A stretch of 64,000 bases of DNA from CAIWHR01 sp963813415 (lineage in GTDB: Bacteria; Pseudomonadota; Gammaproteobacteria; Burkholderiales; Casimicrobiaceae). The notes under the pieces are model-generated. The model was not told the DNA's origin. It saw only the letters and a program-made list of their open reading frames with translations, and did no database searches. This document shows, one piece after another, positions 33,195 through 42,620 of the stretch. Made by a program: the position numbers and the translations under genes. Location: NCBI GenBank assembly GCA_963813415.1, contig CAWEYW010000010.1, positions 224,717 through 288,716 on the forward strand, written 5' to 3'. The first letter of the stretch is position 1. Every line of letters starts with the position of its first letter.

Positions 33195-36100
33195 CGCTGT
33201 CGGAGCTTTGCATCCGCCGGCCGGCGATGACAGTGCTTCTATCGTTGTCGCTGATTGCGGCTGGCCTCCTCGCCTACCACTACCTGCCCATCGCGGCCCT
33301 GCCCAGTTTCAATACGCCGATCATCCTCGTCTCGGCGGATCTGCCCGGTGCGGGTCCCGAATCGATGGCATCGTCGGTGGCGACCCCGCTCGAGAAGCAG
33401 TTCTCGACCATTCCAGGCATCGCGGTGATGAGCTCTAGCAGCTTTCAGGGCACGAGCGATCTGACGCTGGAGTTCGACCCGAGCCGCAACATCGATGCCG
33501 CGGCCGTGGATGTCCAGGCGGCGATCCTGCGTGCCCAGCGCAATCTCCCGCCGGAACTCACCCAACCGCCGGCCTATCGCAAGGTCAACCCGGCCGACGC
33601 GCCGGTGCTGCTGCTGGCGATCACGTCGCCCTCGATGTCGTTGCCGGACCTCGACGACTACGCCGAGAACCTGATCTCGCCCACGCTGTCGACGCTGCCC
33701 GGGGTCGCGCAGGTCATCGTGTTCGGGCAAAAGAAATACGCGGTGCGGGTGGAAGTCGATCCGGTCAAGCTCGCCGCGCGCAACCTCACGCTCGACGATC
33801 TGGCCCATGCCATCGACGCTGCCAACAGCAATGCACCACTTGGCATCATCCGCGGCCCGCACCAGACGCTGGTGCTGGAGACGAACAAGCAGCTACGGCG
33901 CGCGGCGCAATTCGCGCCGCTGATCATTGCGGTCAACAACGGCGCGCCGGTGCACCTGTCGGACGTTGCGACGCTGCATGACGGCATTCAGTCCTCGACG
34001 ACCGCGAGCTGGATCAACAACGAGACCGCGATCGTGCTCTCGGTGCTCAAGCAGCCCGATGCAAATACCGTGGCGACGGTCGACGGGATCCGCTCGGCGC
34101 TCGCGCGGCTCGGCACGCAGCTTCCGGGTTCGGTCAAGGTACAGGCGATCAACGACCGATCGATTTCGATCCGCGACGCCGTGCGCGATGTGCAATTCAC
34201 CCTGCTGGCGACCGTTGGCCTCGTCGTGCTGGTCATCTTTCTGTTCCTGCGTCACCTCGCTGCGACTTTTATTCCCTCAGTCACGCTTCCCATTGCCTTG
34301 ATCGGCGCGTTGGCCCTGATGTACTGGCTGGGATACAGCCTCGACAACATCTCCTTGCTTGGCCTCACCTTGTCCGTCGGTCTGGTCGTCGACGACGCCA
34401 TCGTGGTGCTGGAGAACATCGTCCGGCATATCGAGGCCGGCGAGCGTCCGGTGGCTGCAGCTATCAACGGGGCGCGCGAGGTCACGTTCACCATCATCTC
34501 CATCTCGTTGTCGCTGGTGGCCGTGTTCATCCCGGTCTTCTTCATGCCGGGGGTCGTCGGTCTGCTGTTCCACGAGTTCGCAGTGGTCGTGATGCTCGCG
34601 GTGCTTGTGTCGGCGCTGGTATCGCTCTCGCTGATTCCGCTGCTTGGCAGCCGGTTGCTCAAGCCCGCCGAGATATTGCACGAGATCCGCGCTCTGATGG
34701 TTATCGAGCGCGGGTTCCAGGCGGTTCAGCGCGCGTACCAGCGCTCGCTCGACATTGCCCTGCGCCACCGGTTCGCGGTGCTCATGGTGGCCCTGGGCAC
34801 GCTCCTCGCGAGCGTGTGGCTGTTCGCGGCGATTCCCAAAGGCTTCTTTCCGCAGGAGGACATCGGGCAGATTCAGGGTTCCGTCCAGCCCGCCAACGAC
34901 GCCTCGGTGGCGGCAATCGCCGCGCACCTCCAGAGCATCTCCACCTTGTTGCTGCAGAACCCAGCCGTCGATTCAGTCGTGGCCAGTGTCAACGACAACG
35001 CGGGCCGCCTGTTCATCAATCTGAAGCCCAAGGCGCAGCGATCGCCGATGCCCGTCGTGCTCGAACAGTTGCGCCGGGCGGTAGCCAGCGTCCCCGGCAC
35101 GGAGACGTACCTGCAGGCCGTGCAGAATCTCCGCCTGGGTGGGCGCCTCACCAAGAGCCAGTACCAGTATGTCCTGCAGAGCGTGGATGGCGGCGAGTTG
35201 GGCACCTGGGCAGACCAGCTGCAGCGCACACTTGCAGCCGACCCGCGGTTCCGTGATGTCGCCACCGACTCCCAGCTCAACGGGCTCGATGCGCGCGTGG
35301 AAGTGGACCGGGATCGGGCCAACACGTATGGCGTTGCGTTGTCGGACGTTCGCTCTGCGCTGTTCAGCGCGTTCGGTGACCGCAACGTTTCCAACATCTA
35401 TACCGCGAGCGGCACCTACGAAGTCATCCTCGAGCTCGGGGCGCGGTTTCGTCAGGACGAAACAGCGATCGGTCAGATTCCCGTGCGCTCGAAGGGCGGC
35501 CAGCTCGTTCCGCTGTCAAACGTAGCCCGCATTACGCGCGTGGCGGGCCCCACGACGATCAATCACGCAGGTCAGCTCCCGGCGGTGACGGTCTCCTTCA
35601 GCCTTGCGCCCAACGCAACGCTCGGAGCAGCGACGCAGGCGATCGATCAATGGCAACAGCACGCCGGAATGCCGACCTCGATCCTCACGTTCTACGCCGG
35701 GGAGGCAGCCGCATTCCAGCAATCGCAGAGCACCCAGGTCATCTTGATCATTGCGGCAGTGTTGGTGATCTACGTCCTGCTCGGTGTGCTTTACGAGAGC
35801 TACATTCATCCCTTGACGATTCTGTCGGGCCTGCCATCGGCGGCCATCGGCGCGTTGCTGACGCTCGAGTTGTTTGGGCTACAGCTGACCGTGATCGCCA
35901 GCATCGGCATCCTGATGCTGATCGGCATCGTCAAGAAGAACGCGATCATGATGATCGACTTCGCGCTGAGCGCGCAGCGGGACGGCCAAGCGCCAGAACA
36001 GGCGATCCGCCAAGCGTGCCTTCTACGCTTCCGACCCATCACGATGACGACCCTGGCGGCCATGATGGGCGCGCTACCTCTGGCGCTCGGCCTGGGTGCC

Positions 36101-36262
36101 GGCTCCGAGCTCCGGCAGCCGCTCGGCGTCGCCGTAGTCGGCGGCTTGGTGTTCTCGCAAGCAATCACGCTCTACATTACGCCGGTGCTGTTTCTCTACT
36201 TGGAATCGCTACGTCGGCGGTGGAATCGCAGCTCGCCGGTCGCTGAGACTGTTCCAACTTAG
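33191..36262 (+). CDS. RND multidrug efflux permease (MdtB/MdtC/AcrB family)
   Basis: A 1023-residue RND pump: N-terminal helix LCIRRPAMTVLLSLSLIAAG, two large periplasmic loops and about twelve membrane helices. The proton-relay aspartates are present in GLTLSVGLVVDDAIVVLENI, and the second half has GILMLIGIVKKNAIMMIDFAL. The length fits the family (1020-1050). With the adaptor at 32031 it makes an export system of the heteromeric MdtABC type or the single-pump type. No TolC-like gene follows, so an outer-membrane channel from elsewhere would be used. Confidence 0.94.
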   Translation: MTLSELCIRRPAMTVLLSLSLIAAGLLAYHYLPIAALPSFNTPIILVSADLPGAGPESMASSVATPLEKQFSTIPGIAVMSSSSFQGTSDLTLEFDPSRNIDAAAVDVQAAILRAQRNLPPELTQPPAYRKVNPADAPVLLLAITSPSMSLPDLDDYAENLISPTLSTLPGVAQVIVFGQKKYAVRVEVDPVKLAARNLTLDDLAHAIDAANSNAPLGIIRGPHQTLVLETNKQLRRAAQFAPLIIAVNNGAPVHLSDVATLHDGIQSSTTASWINNETAIVLSVLKQPDANTVATVDGIRSALARLGTQLPGSVKVQAINDRSISIRDAVRDVQFTLLATVGLVVLVIFLFLRHLAATFIPSVTLPIALIGALALMYWLGYSLDNISLLGLTLSVGLVVDDAIVVLENIVRHIEAGERPVAAAINGAREVTFTIISISLSLVAVFIPVFFMPGVVGLLFHEFAVVVMLAVLVSALVSLSLIPLLGSRLLKPAEILHEIRALMVIERGFQAVQRAYQRSLDIALRHRFAVLMVALGTLLASVWLFAAIPKGFFPQEDIGQIQGSVQPANDASVAAIAAHLQSISTLLLQNPAVDSVVASVNDNAGRLFINLKPKAQRSPMPVVLEQLRRAVASVPGTETYLQAVQNLRLGGRLTKSQYQYVLQSVDGGELGTWADQLQRTLAADPRFRDVATDSQLNGLDARVEVDRDRANTYGVALSDVRSALFSAFGDRNVSNIYTASGTYEVILELGARFRQDETAIGQIPVRSKGGQLVPLSNVARITRVAGPTTINHAGQLPAVTVSFSLAPNATLGAATQAIDQWQQHAGMPTSILTFYAGEAAAFQQSQSTQVILIIAAVLVIYVLLGVLYESYIHPLTILSGLPSAAIGALLTLELFGLQLTVIASIGILMLIGIVKKNAIMMIDFALSAQRDGQAPEQAIRQACLLRFRPITMTTLAAMMGALPLALGLGAGSELRQPLGVAVVGGLVFSQAITLYITPVLFLYLESLRRRWNRSSPVAETVPT

Positions 36263-36783
36263 CGGAGCGCCGTGCCAAGCTCGGCGTTCTAGGCCCGGTG
36301 TAGGTCGTATTGCGTCCGCAGCGGCCAACCACTCCATTAACTCGCGTGACAAATCAAGTCCGGTTTATCAACTGCGAGCGTCTCCTCTTGGTGAGGTCGA
36401 CCGGTCGGAGCGGGTCCGTCAGCGGGCAGCGACATGACGACCCCTGTGGGCTCAAACCGTCGGACACCAACGACCGCTTGGTGGCGGTCCAGCGAACCCG
36501 CGAGCATCAGCTGGGCACGCGTGCCCGAGCGCGTGTTCGGAATCGACATGGAACACTGCCCTAACTCCATCCGCGAGTAGAAGCTCATCGCACCGTTCCT
36601 CCAGACGGCGGTCGTCGAGTGCATCCTCGAGCACTCAACTTCGTGCGCGGCCCCGTTGTGAGGCATGCTGCCGCAGGGGGCCTCGTTTGCATTCACCGGG
36701 TAATAGGATGACGATGCGAACTCGCATCGCTGCGGGTGCTTGCGCCTGCCCGCGCCGCTTCTCCCCCCGACCAGGAGTTCGTC
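36263..36783. other. No gene recognised
   Basis: About 520 bases between the RND pump and the DUF937-OmpA gene. Several short frames exist, but none shows a family motif. The promoter of the DUF937-OmpA gene should lie at the right end; AGGAGTTCGTC precedes the ATG at 36784. Confidence 0.35.
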
Positions 36784-37950
36784 ATGAGCACGAACCTGCT
36801 TTCCCTTGCCCAGAATGCTATGGGTACCGATTTCGCCTCGAGGGCGAGCCAGTTCCTCGGCGAATCGCCAGGGACGACGCAGAATGCGCTGGCGGTGTTG
36901 CTTCCAGCGGTGATCGGCGGCATTGCGCAGAAGGGCGCGACCCCGGGCGGCGCGACTGGACTCATGTCGTTGCTTACCAACCCGAGCCTCGATACCGGCA
37001 TGCTCGGCAACGTCGCCGGCATGTTCAGCGGCGGCGCGGGCGGCGGCGTCGGTGCGGTTCTCAAGGCTGGCACGAGCACGCTCGTCCCGGCGGTGTTCGG
37101 CGAGAGGAGCGGCGCGCTTATCAGCGCGCTTGCCTCGAGCAGTGGCGTCAAGAGCTCGTCGGCGTCCAACCTCCTCGCGATGGTCGTGCCCATCGTCCTC
37201 ATGCTGCTGAAGAAGCTGGTCGGCGAGCGCGAGCTCAATGCGGGCTCGCTGTCGTCGCTGCTCGCGAGCCAGGGCCCCAACCTTCAAGGCAAGCTTGACG
37301 GGAGCCTAGCGGGCGCGCTCGGCTTCGCGAGCCCGGGGGCGCTTCTGTCTGGTCTGGGCGGCGCGCGCGAGGCGGCGGCTGACACCGCGCGGCGCGCCGG
37401 CGCGGCGATCGGGGGTGGAGCCGCGACGGCCGGAAGCGCAGCGATGACGGCAAGCGGCGCCGCGGCGACGGCAGGGGCGACGGGCCTCGCAAAATGGTGG
37501 CCGTGGCTGCTCGGCATCGTCATCGTCGGCTTGCTGTGGTGGCTGCTCGCGCCGAAAGCGACTGCCCCTGCACCCGCACCGGTACCCGCGGCGACCACGG
37601 CCGCGCCGCCGTCAGCACCGGTCACGGTCGCGGCGACTTTCCCGGCCAAGGTCTACTTCGACAGCGGCTCGGCCGCCATCGGCCCCGACGGATCCAACGT
37701 CATCGCGGCGAGCGCCGAGGCCATCAAGAAGGATTCGCTGAAGACGTCGATCACGGGTTACACCGACAAGACCGGCGACGCGGCGACGAACGAGGCGCTC
37801 GCGAAAAGCCGGGCCCTGGCGGTTCGCGATGCGCTGACGGCGGCCGGCGTGCCGGAAGCGAGCATCCAGATGAAGCCGCCGCTGTTCGTCGAGGCCGGCA
37901 CGGCCACCACCGACGCTGAGGGGCGGCGCGTTGAGATCAACAAGCAATAG
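36784..37950 (+). CDS. DUF937 domain-OmpA fusion protein
   Basis: A 388-residue protein from ATG 36784 (AGGAG six bases before). Residues 1-200 are a DUF937 (YidB-like) domain rich in small residues: FLGESPGTTQNALAVLLPAV, LIGGIAQKG-type repeats and LLAMVVPIVLMLLKKLVGER. An Ala/Gly linker follows, then one membrane helix (WWPWLLGIVIVGLLWWLLAP) and an OmpA-like peptidoglycan-binding domain: AKVYFDSGSAAIGPDGSNVI, TGYTDKTGDAATNEALAKSR and AEGRRVEINKQ. It thus ties a cytoplasmic DUF937 domain to the cell wall. A close paralogue lies at 40367. Confidence 0.87.
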   Translation: MSTNLLSLAQNAMGTDFASRASQFLGESPGTTQNALAVLLPAVIGGIAQKGATPGGATGLMSLLTNPSLDTGMLGNVAGMFSGGAGGGVGAVLKAGTSTLVPAVFGERSGALISALASSSGVKSSSASNLLAMVVPIVLMLLKKLVGERELNAGSLSSLLASQGPNLQGKLDGSLAGALGFASPGALLSGLGGAREAAADTARRAGAAIGGGAATAGSAAMTASGAAATAGATGLAKWWPWLLGIVIVGLLWWLLAPKATAPAPAPVPAATTAAPPSAPVTVAATFPAKVYFDSGSAAIGPDGSNVIAASAEAIKKDSLKTSITGYTDKTGDAATNEALAKSRALAVRDALTAAGVPEASIQMKPPLFVEAGTATTDAEGRRVEINKQ

Positions 37951-37963
37951 CCGGGAGACCGAA

Positions 37964-38461
37964 GTGGCCACGCAAGCGAGCTTTACCCTTGAAGAATGGA
38001 CGCTGCTGCGCCTGGCGCCCTCGATGGTCGCGTCCGGCGTCGCCGCCTCGGATCCCTCTGGACTGTTTGCCTCAATCAAGGAGGCCGCCGCTGGCGCGGG
38101 CGGCATGGCGGACGCGCTCAAGTCCGCCGGCAGCCTCGAACTCTTCTCGTCGCTCGCGGCGGACCGCAGCTTTCCCGGCATGCCCGACCCCAAGGCGCTC
38201 CTCGGCGAAGGCTCGCGCGATCAGCAGATGCAGAATTTCAAGACGGCAGTGCTTGAGCGCGTGAAGGCCGCAGCCGATCTCGTCGGCCGCAAGGCGAGCC
38301 CCGAGGAGGCGAACGCTTATCGCAGGATGCTGGTCGCGATCGCCGACAAGGCCGCCAACGCCTCGTCCGAGGGGGGCTTTCTCGGCTTCGGCGGTGTGCG
38401 GGTCAGCGACAAGGAGAAGGCTTTCCTCGCGGAAGTGTCGCAGGCGGCCGGCGAAGGTTGA
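37964..38461 (+). CDS. Conserved hypothetical protein, coupled to DUF937-OmpA gene
   Basis: A 165-residue soluble protein from GTG 37964 (GGGAGACCGAA before it), 13 bases after the preceding gene. It is helical and Ala/Ser rich: FTLEEWTLLRLAPSMVASGV, then ADLVGRKASPEEANAYRRML and VSDKEKAFLAEVSQAAGEG. I do not recognise a named domain; the pattern 'EEW..L...P..V...V...DPSG' suggests a small stress-related family. Its tight linkage to the DUF937-OmpA gene implies a common role at the envelope. Confidence 0.65.
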   Translation: MATQASFTLEEWTLLRLAPSMVASGVAASDPSGLFASIKEAAAGAGGMADALKSAGSLELFSSLAADRSFPGMPDPKALLGEGSRDQQMQNFKTAVLERVKAAADLVGRKASPEEANAYRRMLVAIADKAANASSEGGFLGFGGVRVSDKEKAFLAEVSQAAGEG

Positions 38462-38890
38462 CGCGACCTGCTACCGCGTCCCGATCGGCCCGGTGGTGCG
38501 CGCGCGGATCAGCGCCGCGATGTTGTTGGAGTGCCGGCGAGGTTGATCATGCCCTCGGTGATGCCGGCCTGAATACGGGCCGTAACGGCAGCGGCACGCA
38601 CTCTTTCGTGCCATTTCTGCCCCCGGGGCAGCGAAACCGTGGTCTCGCATTGCGTCACGCCGTTGCGCCAGCGGCGCGGGCCTTCGCGGACGTCGGAGCG
38701 CGGCTGAACCGTAATGTTGGGTGGCTGCTCTTAAAAACGTCGACGGGCTGGAGTGGTCGGCGCGGTACTCAGCCCTGATGCAAGGCACCCTGCGCACCGC
38801 ACTCAGCTCGTCCTACGTGGTACGACGTACGGGGTAAGACGGCTTGTTGAAGCGCTTGGAATCAGACCTCCAGGCAATGAGGTAAGAAGC
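38462..38890. other. Degraded stretch, no gene recognised
   Basis: The minus strand shows a plausible old coding segment (VSLPRGQKWHERVRAAAVTA, then ARIQAGITEGMINLAG) that changes frame into NNIAALIRARTTGPIG. I cannot assign it to a family. It looks like a decayed gene, because each frame is closed after 30-40 codons. Confidence 0.3.
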
Positions 38891-38924
38891 GGCAGCGCGC
38901 TGTAGTCAAACTGAGTGCGCTGCC
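38891..38924 (-). terminator. Strong hairpin downstream of dodecin
   Basis: An 11-base-pair stem (GGCAGCGCGCT with AGTGCGCTGCC, one G-U pair) and a 12-base loop lie 21 bases after the dodecin stop on the minus strand. The bases after it (GCTTCTTACC on the minus strand) are only moderately T-rich. It is the likely transcription terminator of the dodecin gene. Confidence 0.6.
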
Positions 38925-38945
38925 ACTTCCCCAGCTGGTTGCACG

Positions 38946-39149
38946 TCAGTCGGCAAGGACGAACGTCACTTTCAAGATGACCTTGTAGCCGATGACCTTG
39001 CCGTTCTCGATGGTGACTTCCTGGTCCTTCACCCAGGCGCCCTTTACATTCTTGAGCGTCTTGTTGGCGCGCTCGACACCCTGGATGATTGCGTCCTCAA
39101 AACTCTTCGAACTGATGCTGCTGATCTCTGTGATGCGCGCGACTGTCAT
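38946..39149 (-). CDS. Dodecin family flavin-binding protein
   Basis: A 67-residue protein with the dodecin pattern: VARITEISSISSKSFEDAII, then KTLKNVKGAWVKDQEVTIEN and GKVIGYKVILKVTFVL. Dodecins assemble into a hollow dodecamer that stores flavin or coenzyme A. The conserved tryptophan that stacks on the isoalloxazine ring (AWVKDQ) is present. Start ATG 39149 follows AGAGGAGGCCTAAC. It is monocistronic, with a strong hairpin behind it. Confidence 0.92.
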   Translation of the reverse strand: MTVARITEISSISSKSFEDAIIQGVERANKTLKNVKGAWVKDQEVTIENGKVIGYKVILKVTFVLAD

Positions 39150-40366
39150 GTTAGGCCTCCTCTAGGTTCGGGGCAGGTCATGTCCCCGCTGCATGATAGT
39201 CGCACCGTCGATGTGTGGCGTCGCACTGCAAAACAAAGAAGTCGTGATGCGGAATACGAAGTTCGTTGGCGCGGGGCATCGCCGCGTGCACAGCGTTCGC
39301 ATTGGGCGCAACTCGGCGCTTCAGTTCGACATAGCCGCCCCGTACGCAAATGCGCGTTTGGCTTCTGCCTAGTGTCGCGCTGGCCGAACAAAACCGCCGT
39401 GCGGCTTTGGAGGCGACACGGCGGTTCCGGCACGATCACCCAAGGAAGGAGACTCGATCTGAGGGACCCTGGCTCGTGCTGCGGGAGTTATTTCATGCAG
39501 TGGACACCCCCCGCTTGTCCACCCGCCCGTTATCGCCTTCGCGGCCCGGAGCGGCCGGGCACCAACGCAAGAATGCCGGGTGTCTCTGATATATCGGCTC
39601 AGTACCCCGCAGGTTGAGCCGGTCGCTCGGCCGCCCCACGAGGTCCTTGAGAACTGCCCGGCGCACTCGCCTGGTCCACTCAAAGCACCAAGCACTCAGC
39701 GCGTCATACGAGGCCAAGTACTTCGAGCTGACTGCTGACCACGTACCCCCGTGCAGGCGGCAGTCCAGCGCTACTGTTCCCCGTGTAGTGCGCAGCGCAA
39801 GATCCTGGGATTAGCACCCGCGAACTCCGTGCCTCGCATTTGTTCCTGCAGCTGAACGCCGGACCTGCGGACCCTGTGCCCCGCCGAGGTGCGCGTCGCA
39901 GAACTCGGTACGAAGCGTTAAGGCGCTGAGAACCATGGGTCACTCGCCGCGAGTGACAAACTTCGAGCCTCGCTCGGTCGCTCCCCTGGGCGTGCAAGGG
40001 TAGTCTCGCTACACCTTTTGGCGGTGCGCTTGATTAGAGCTCGTGCTCAGAAAGAAGTACGAAGCGCTCGGGACGATGCCGGTCCTACATTGCGCGCTCG
40101 TAGCTGATGCTGTTTCAGCTTCAACACTCTGCCAGCAGCGTCGGCCTGCGGCGGCGGAATTCCAATTCAGTGAATTGTTGACAACAGTCATCGTGGCGGC
40201 GGCTTGATCGGCGCTGAATGAAGGCTATCGGGGTCGATCCTCGATTCGGTCGTGCAGCACTGGCTGCTCTGCGGCCAAACGGCCGCGCGATTATTCGATT
40301 ATTCATGTGCGTTGGTGCGCGTCATTGCGTACGAACGCCTGTCAATTTGAACATTACGTGGAGACG
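39150..40366. other. 1.2-kb stretch without a recognised gene
   Basis: Both strands were read and no frame carries family motifs. Short frames (up to 145 codons) have the arginine-rich composition expected of non-coding GC-rich DNA. The right end is locally AT-richer (about 40180-40370) and precedes the DUF937-OmpA gene, so a promoter may lie there. No tRNA-like structure was found. Confidence 0.4.
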
Positions 40367-41572
40367 ATGATGACGAATACCTCGTTGGAACTCACTCTGG
40401 GCAAGACGACTGCCGGGGGGAGTCCTGTCACCAACATGCTATCGCTCGCCCAAGAAGCGATGGGCGGCGATTTCTCCAAGCTCGCCGGGCAGTTCCTCGG
40501 CGAAGCACCGGGGACAACGCAGTCCGCAGTGGCCTCGCTGCTTCCGGCCGTGCTCGGCGGCATCGCGCAGAAGGGATCGACGACGAACGGGGCGGCGGCC
40601 CTCATGTCGGTGATCAACGGTGCGAATCTCGACGTGAGCACCCTTGGCAACATCGCCGGCCTGTTCGGCGGCGGCGGCTCGGGCATGCGCAACCTGATGC
40701 AAGCGGGCACGGGAAACCTCGTGCCCGCGCTATTCGGCGAAAAGAGCGGTCAGCTGGTGAACGCGCTCTCGTCCGTGAGCGGAATCAAGAGCTCGTCGGC
40801 AACCAATCTGGTCGCGATGGTGGTGCCGCTGGTCATGATGTTCCTGAAAAAATTCATCGGCGACCAAGGACTCAATGCGAATTCGCTGGCATCGCTGCTT
40901 CGCAGTCAGGGGCCGAACCTGAAGGGCGCGCTCGACAGCCATCTCACCACCGCACTCGGCTTTGCGAGCCCGGCGGCATTCCTTGGTGGGATCGGTGGCG
41001 AGGCGGCTGCGACGGCGAAGCGTACGGGCGCGGCGGTCGCCAGCAGTGCAGGCGCCGCAGCGAGCACCGCGGCGGCTGCAACGACCGCGACCAAAGCGGG
41101 CGTGATGCGCTGGTTGCCGTGGCTAATCGGGGCGGCCGTATTGCTTGGCCTCTGGTACATGTTCAGCGGCAGGCCCATCCCGACGACTCCACCGGTGATT
41201 GCGCCCGCGGCCGTCGCGCCCGCTCCGGCTACCGCGCCCCTGGCGCCCACGGCGGTCTCGTTCCCGGCCAAGGTGTACTTCGACGTCGGATCCGCGGCCG
41301 TCAGTTTAGAGGGCAACACGACCATTGCGGCGGTCGCCAACGTGATCAAGCAGGACAACCTCAAGGTCGCCATCACAGGATATACCGACAAGACCGGCTC
41401 AAAGGCCATGAACGAGGCGCTCGCCAAGAGCCGCGCCGCCGCGGTGCAGGACGCGCTGCAAGCGGCGGGCGTGCCGGCAGCGAGCATGGAGATGAAGCCG
41501 CCGTTCTTCGCCGAAACCGGGGCCGGCGGCAGCAATGCCGAAGCGCGCCGGGTCGAGATCAACAAGCAGTAA
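40367..41572 (+). CDS. DUF937 domain-OmpA fusion protein (second copy)
   Basis: A 401-residue paralogue of the protein at 36784, from ATG 40367 behind GTGGAGACG. The same order is seen: DUF937 domain (AGQFLGEAPGTTQSAVASLL, LVAMVVPLVMMFLKKFIGDQ), Ala-rich linker, membrane helix (WLPWLIGAAVLLGLWYMFSG) and OmpA-like domain (AKVYFDVGSAAVSLEGNTTI, TGYTDKTGSKAMNEALAKSR). The duplicates are 2.4 kb apart with dodecin between. The N-terminus here is about 16 residues longer. The pair could form mixed complexes bridging membrane and wall. Confidence 0.87.
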   Translation: MMTNTSLELTLGKTTAGGSPVTNMLSLAQEAMGGDFSKLAGQFLGEAPGTTQSAVASLLPAVLGGIAQKGSTTNGAAALMSVINGANLDVSTLGNIAGLFGGGGSGMRNLMQAGTGNLVPALFGEKSGQLVNALSSVSGIKSSSATNLVAMVVPLVMMFLKKFIGDQGLNANSLASLLRSQGPNLKGALDSHLTTALGFASPAAFLGGIGGEAAATAKRTGAAVASSAGAAASTAAAATTATKAGVMRWLPWLIGAAVLLGLWYMFSGRPIPTTPPVIAPAAVAPAPATAPLAPTAVSFPAKVYFDVGSAAVSLEGNTTIAAVANVIKQDNLKVAITGYTDKTGSKAMNEALAKSRAAAVQDALQAAGVPAASMEMKPPFFAETGAGGSNAEARRVEINKQ

Positions 41573-41610
41573 CCTTGGCGCGTCAACGCGTTGCGTGCAC
41601 TGGAAAAGAA

Positions 41611-41628
41611 GCCCGCCGCGGCGCGGGC
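41611..41628 (+). terminator. Hairpin after second DUF937-OmpA gene
   Basis: A GC-rich stem of six pairs (GCCCGC / GCGGGC) with a six-base loop begins 38 bases after the stop codon, followed by ACTCATTTC. It is a moderate candidate for an intrinsic terminator. Confidence 0.4.
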
Positions 41629-41866
41629 ACTCATTTCAGCGTGGCGACGCGATTACCACGAGCAGCGGTTACATAGGGGCAGGTCAGCCAGAGCCCAGAT
41701 CCCCGCGCCACGCCGCGCGTTGCTGCGATTCACTTAGAGGTGGTGAGGCACCGAACTGATCATGCCTACGGGAGGCAGGTGCCGCTGGTGAGCACCATTT
41801 TTGCCTTCGGTTTGCGCGCCATGTGGTGAGGCCGGGTCATACGCATGTCATCACAGGAGGTCAGTC

Positions 41867-42586
41867 ATGTTCGCGAAGCTATTAGCCGAGTTGATGGGCA
41901 CTTTCTGGCTCGTGTTGGGAGGCTGCGGCGCAGCGGTGCTCGCAGCAGGCTTCCCGGACGTTGGTATCGGATTGCTGGGCGTTTCTCTCGCCTTCGGGCT
42001 TACTGTACTCACGGGTGTGTATGCGTTGAGTCCGATTTCGGGCGGACACTTCAATCCCGCGGTCTCGGTCGGATTGTGGGCCGGCGGACGCTTTCCGGCG
42101 GCGCATTTGCTGCCCTACATTGCAGCGCAAGTCGGGGGTGCGATCGCGGGCGCCGGAGTCCTTTACCTTATCGCGAGTGGTAAAGCGGACTTCAGCCTTG
42201 CCGCCGGTTTCGCCGCAAACGGTTACGGGGAGCATTCTCCCGGCGGGTATTCCATGTTGTCCGGACTCGTGTCCGAGTTTGTGATGACGTTCATGTTCCT
42301 CATCGTCATCCTAGGTGCCACGCACCAGCGGGCGCCCGTGAGTTTCGCGGGCTTGGCGATCGGGCTGGCGCTCACGTTGATCCACTTGATCAGTATTCCG
42401 GTTACCAACACCTCCGTGAATCCAGCACGCAGCACCGGTCCGGCGCTGTTTGTGGGCGGTTGGGCGCTGCAGCAGTTATGGCTGTTCTGGATTGCCCCGC
42501 TCATCGCTGCCGCGATCGCCGGTTTTACCTACAGGGCCATTCTTGAGGGTGAACAAGCAGAACCACCCGTGGTTGGTCGACCCTGA
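41867..42586 (+). CDS. aqpZ: Aquaporin Z
   Basis: A 239-residue water channel from ATG 41867 behind ACAGGAGGTCAGTC. Both NPA half-helices are present: SGGHFNPAVSVGLWAGG and TNTSVNPARSTGPALF, the second with the selectivity-filter arginine directly after NPA. Six membrane helices are visible, starting MFAKLLAELMGTFWLVLGGC. The aromatic/arginine filter residues match water-selective AqpZ rather than a glycerol facilitator. A perfect 14-base palindrome (CCGACGATCGTCGG, 42588-42601) follows the stop and may act in termination. It fits the osmotic theme of this region, with mscL nearby. Confidence 0.94.
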   Translation: MFAKLLAELMGTFWLVLGGCGAAVLAAGFPDVGIGLLGVSLAFGLTVLTGVYALSPISGGHFNPAVSVGLWAGGRFPAAHLLPYIAAQVGGAIAGAGVLYLIASGKADFSLAAGFAANGYGEHSPGGYSMLSGLVSEFVMTFMFLIVILGATHQRAPVSFAGLAIGLALTLIHLISIPVTNTSVNPARSTGPALFVGGWALQQLWLFWIAPLIAAAIAGFTYRAILEGEQAEPPVVGRP

Positions 42587-42620
42587 ACCGACGATCGTCG
42601 GCTGCTCGTGAAGCTGACCG

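Noticed and set aside
36337..37287. 316-codon minus-strand frame over the start of the DUF937-OmpA gene
   Set aside because: No motif, and it opposes a plus-strand gene with a clear ribosome-binding site and domain pattern.
39150..40366. Possible tRNA or small RNA in the 1.2-kb gap
   Set aside because: No cloverleaf, CCA end or strong hairpin with T run could be found by eye.
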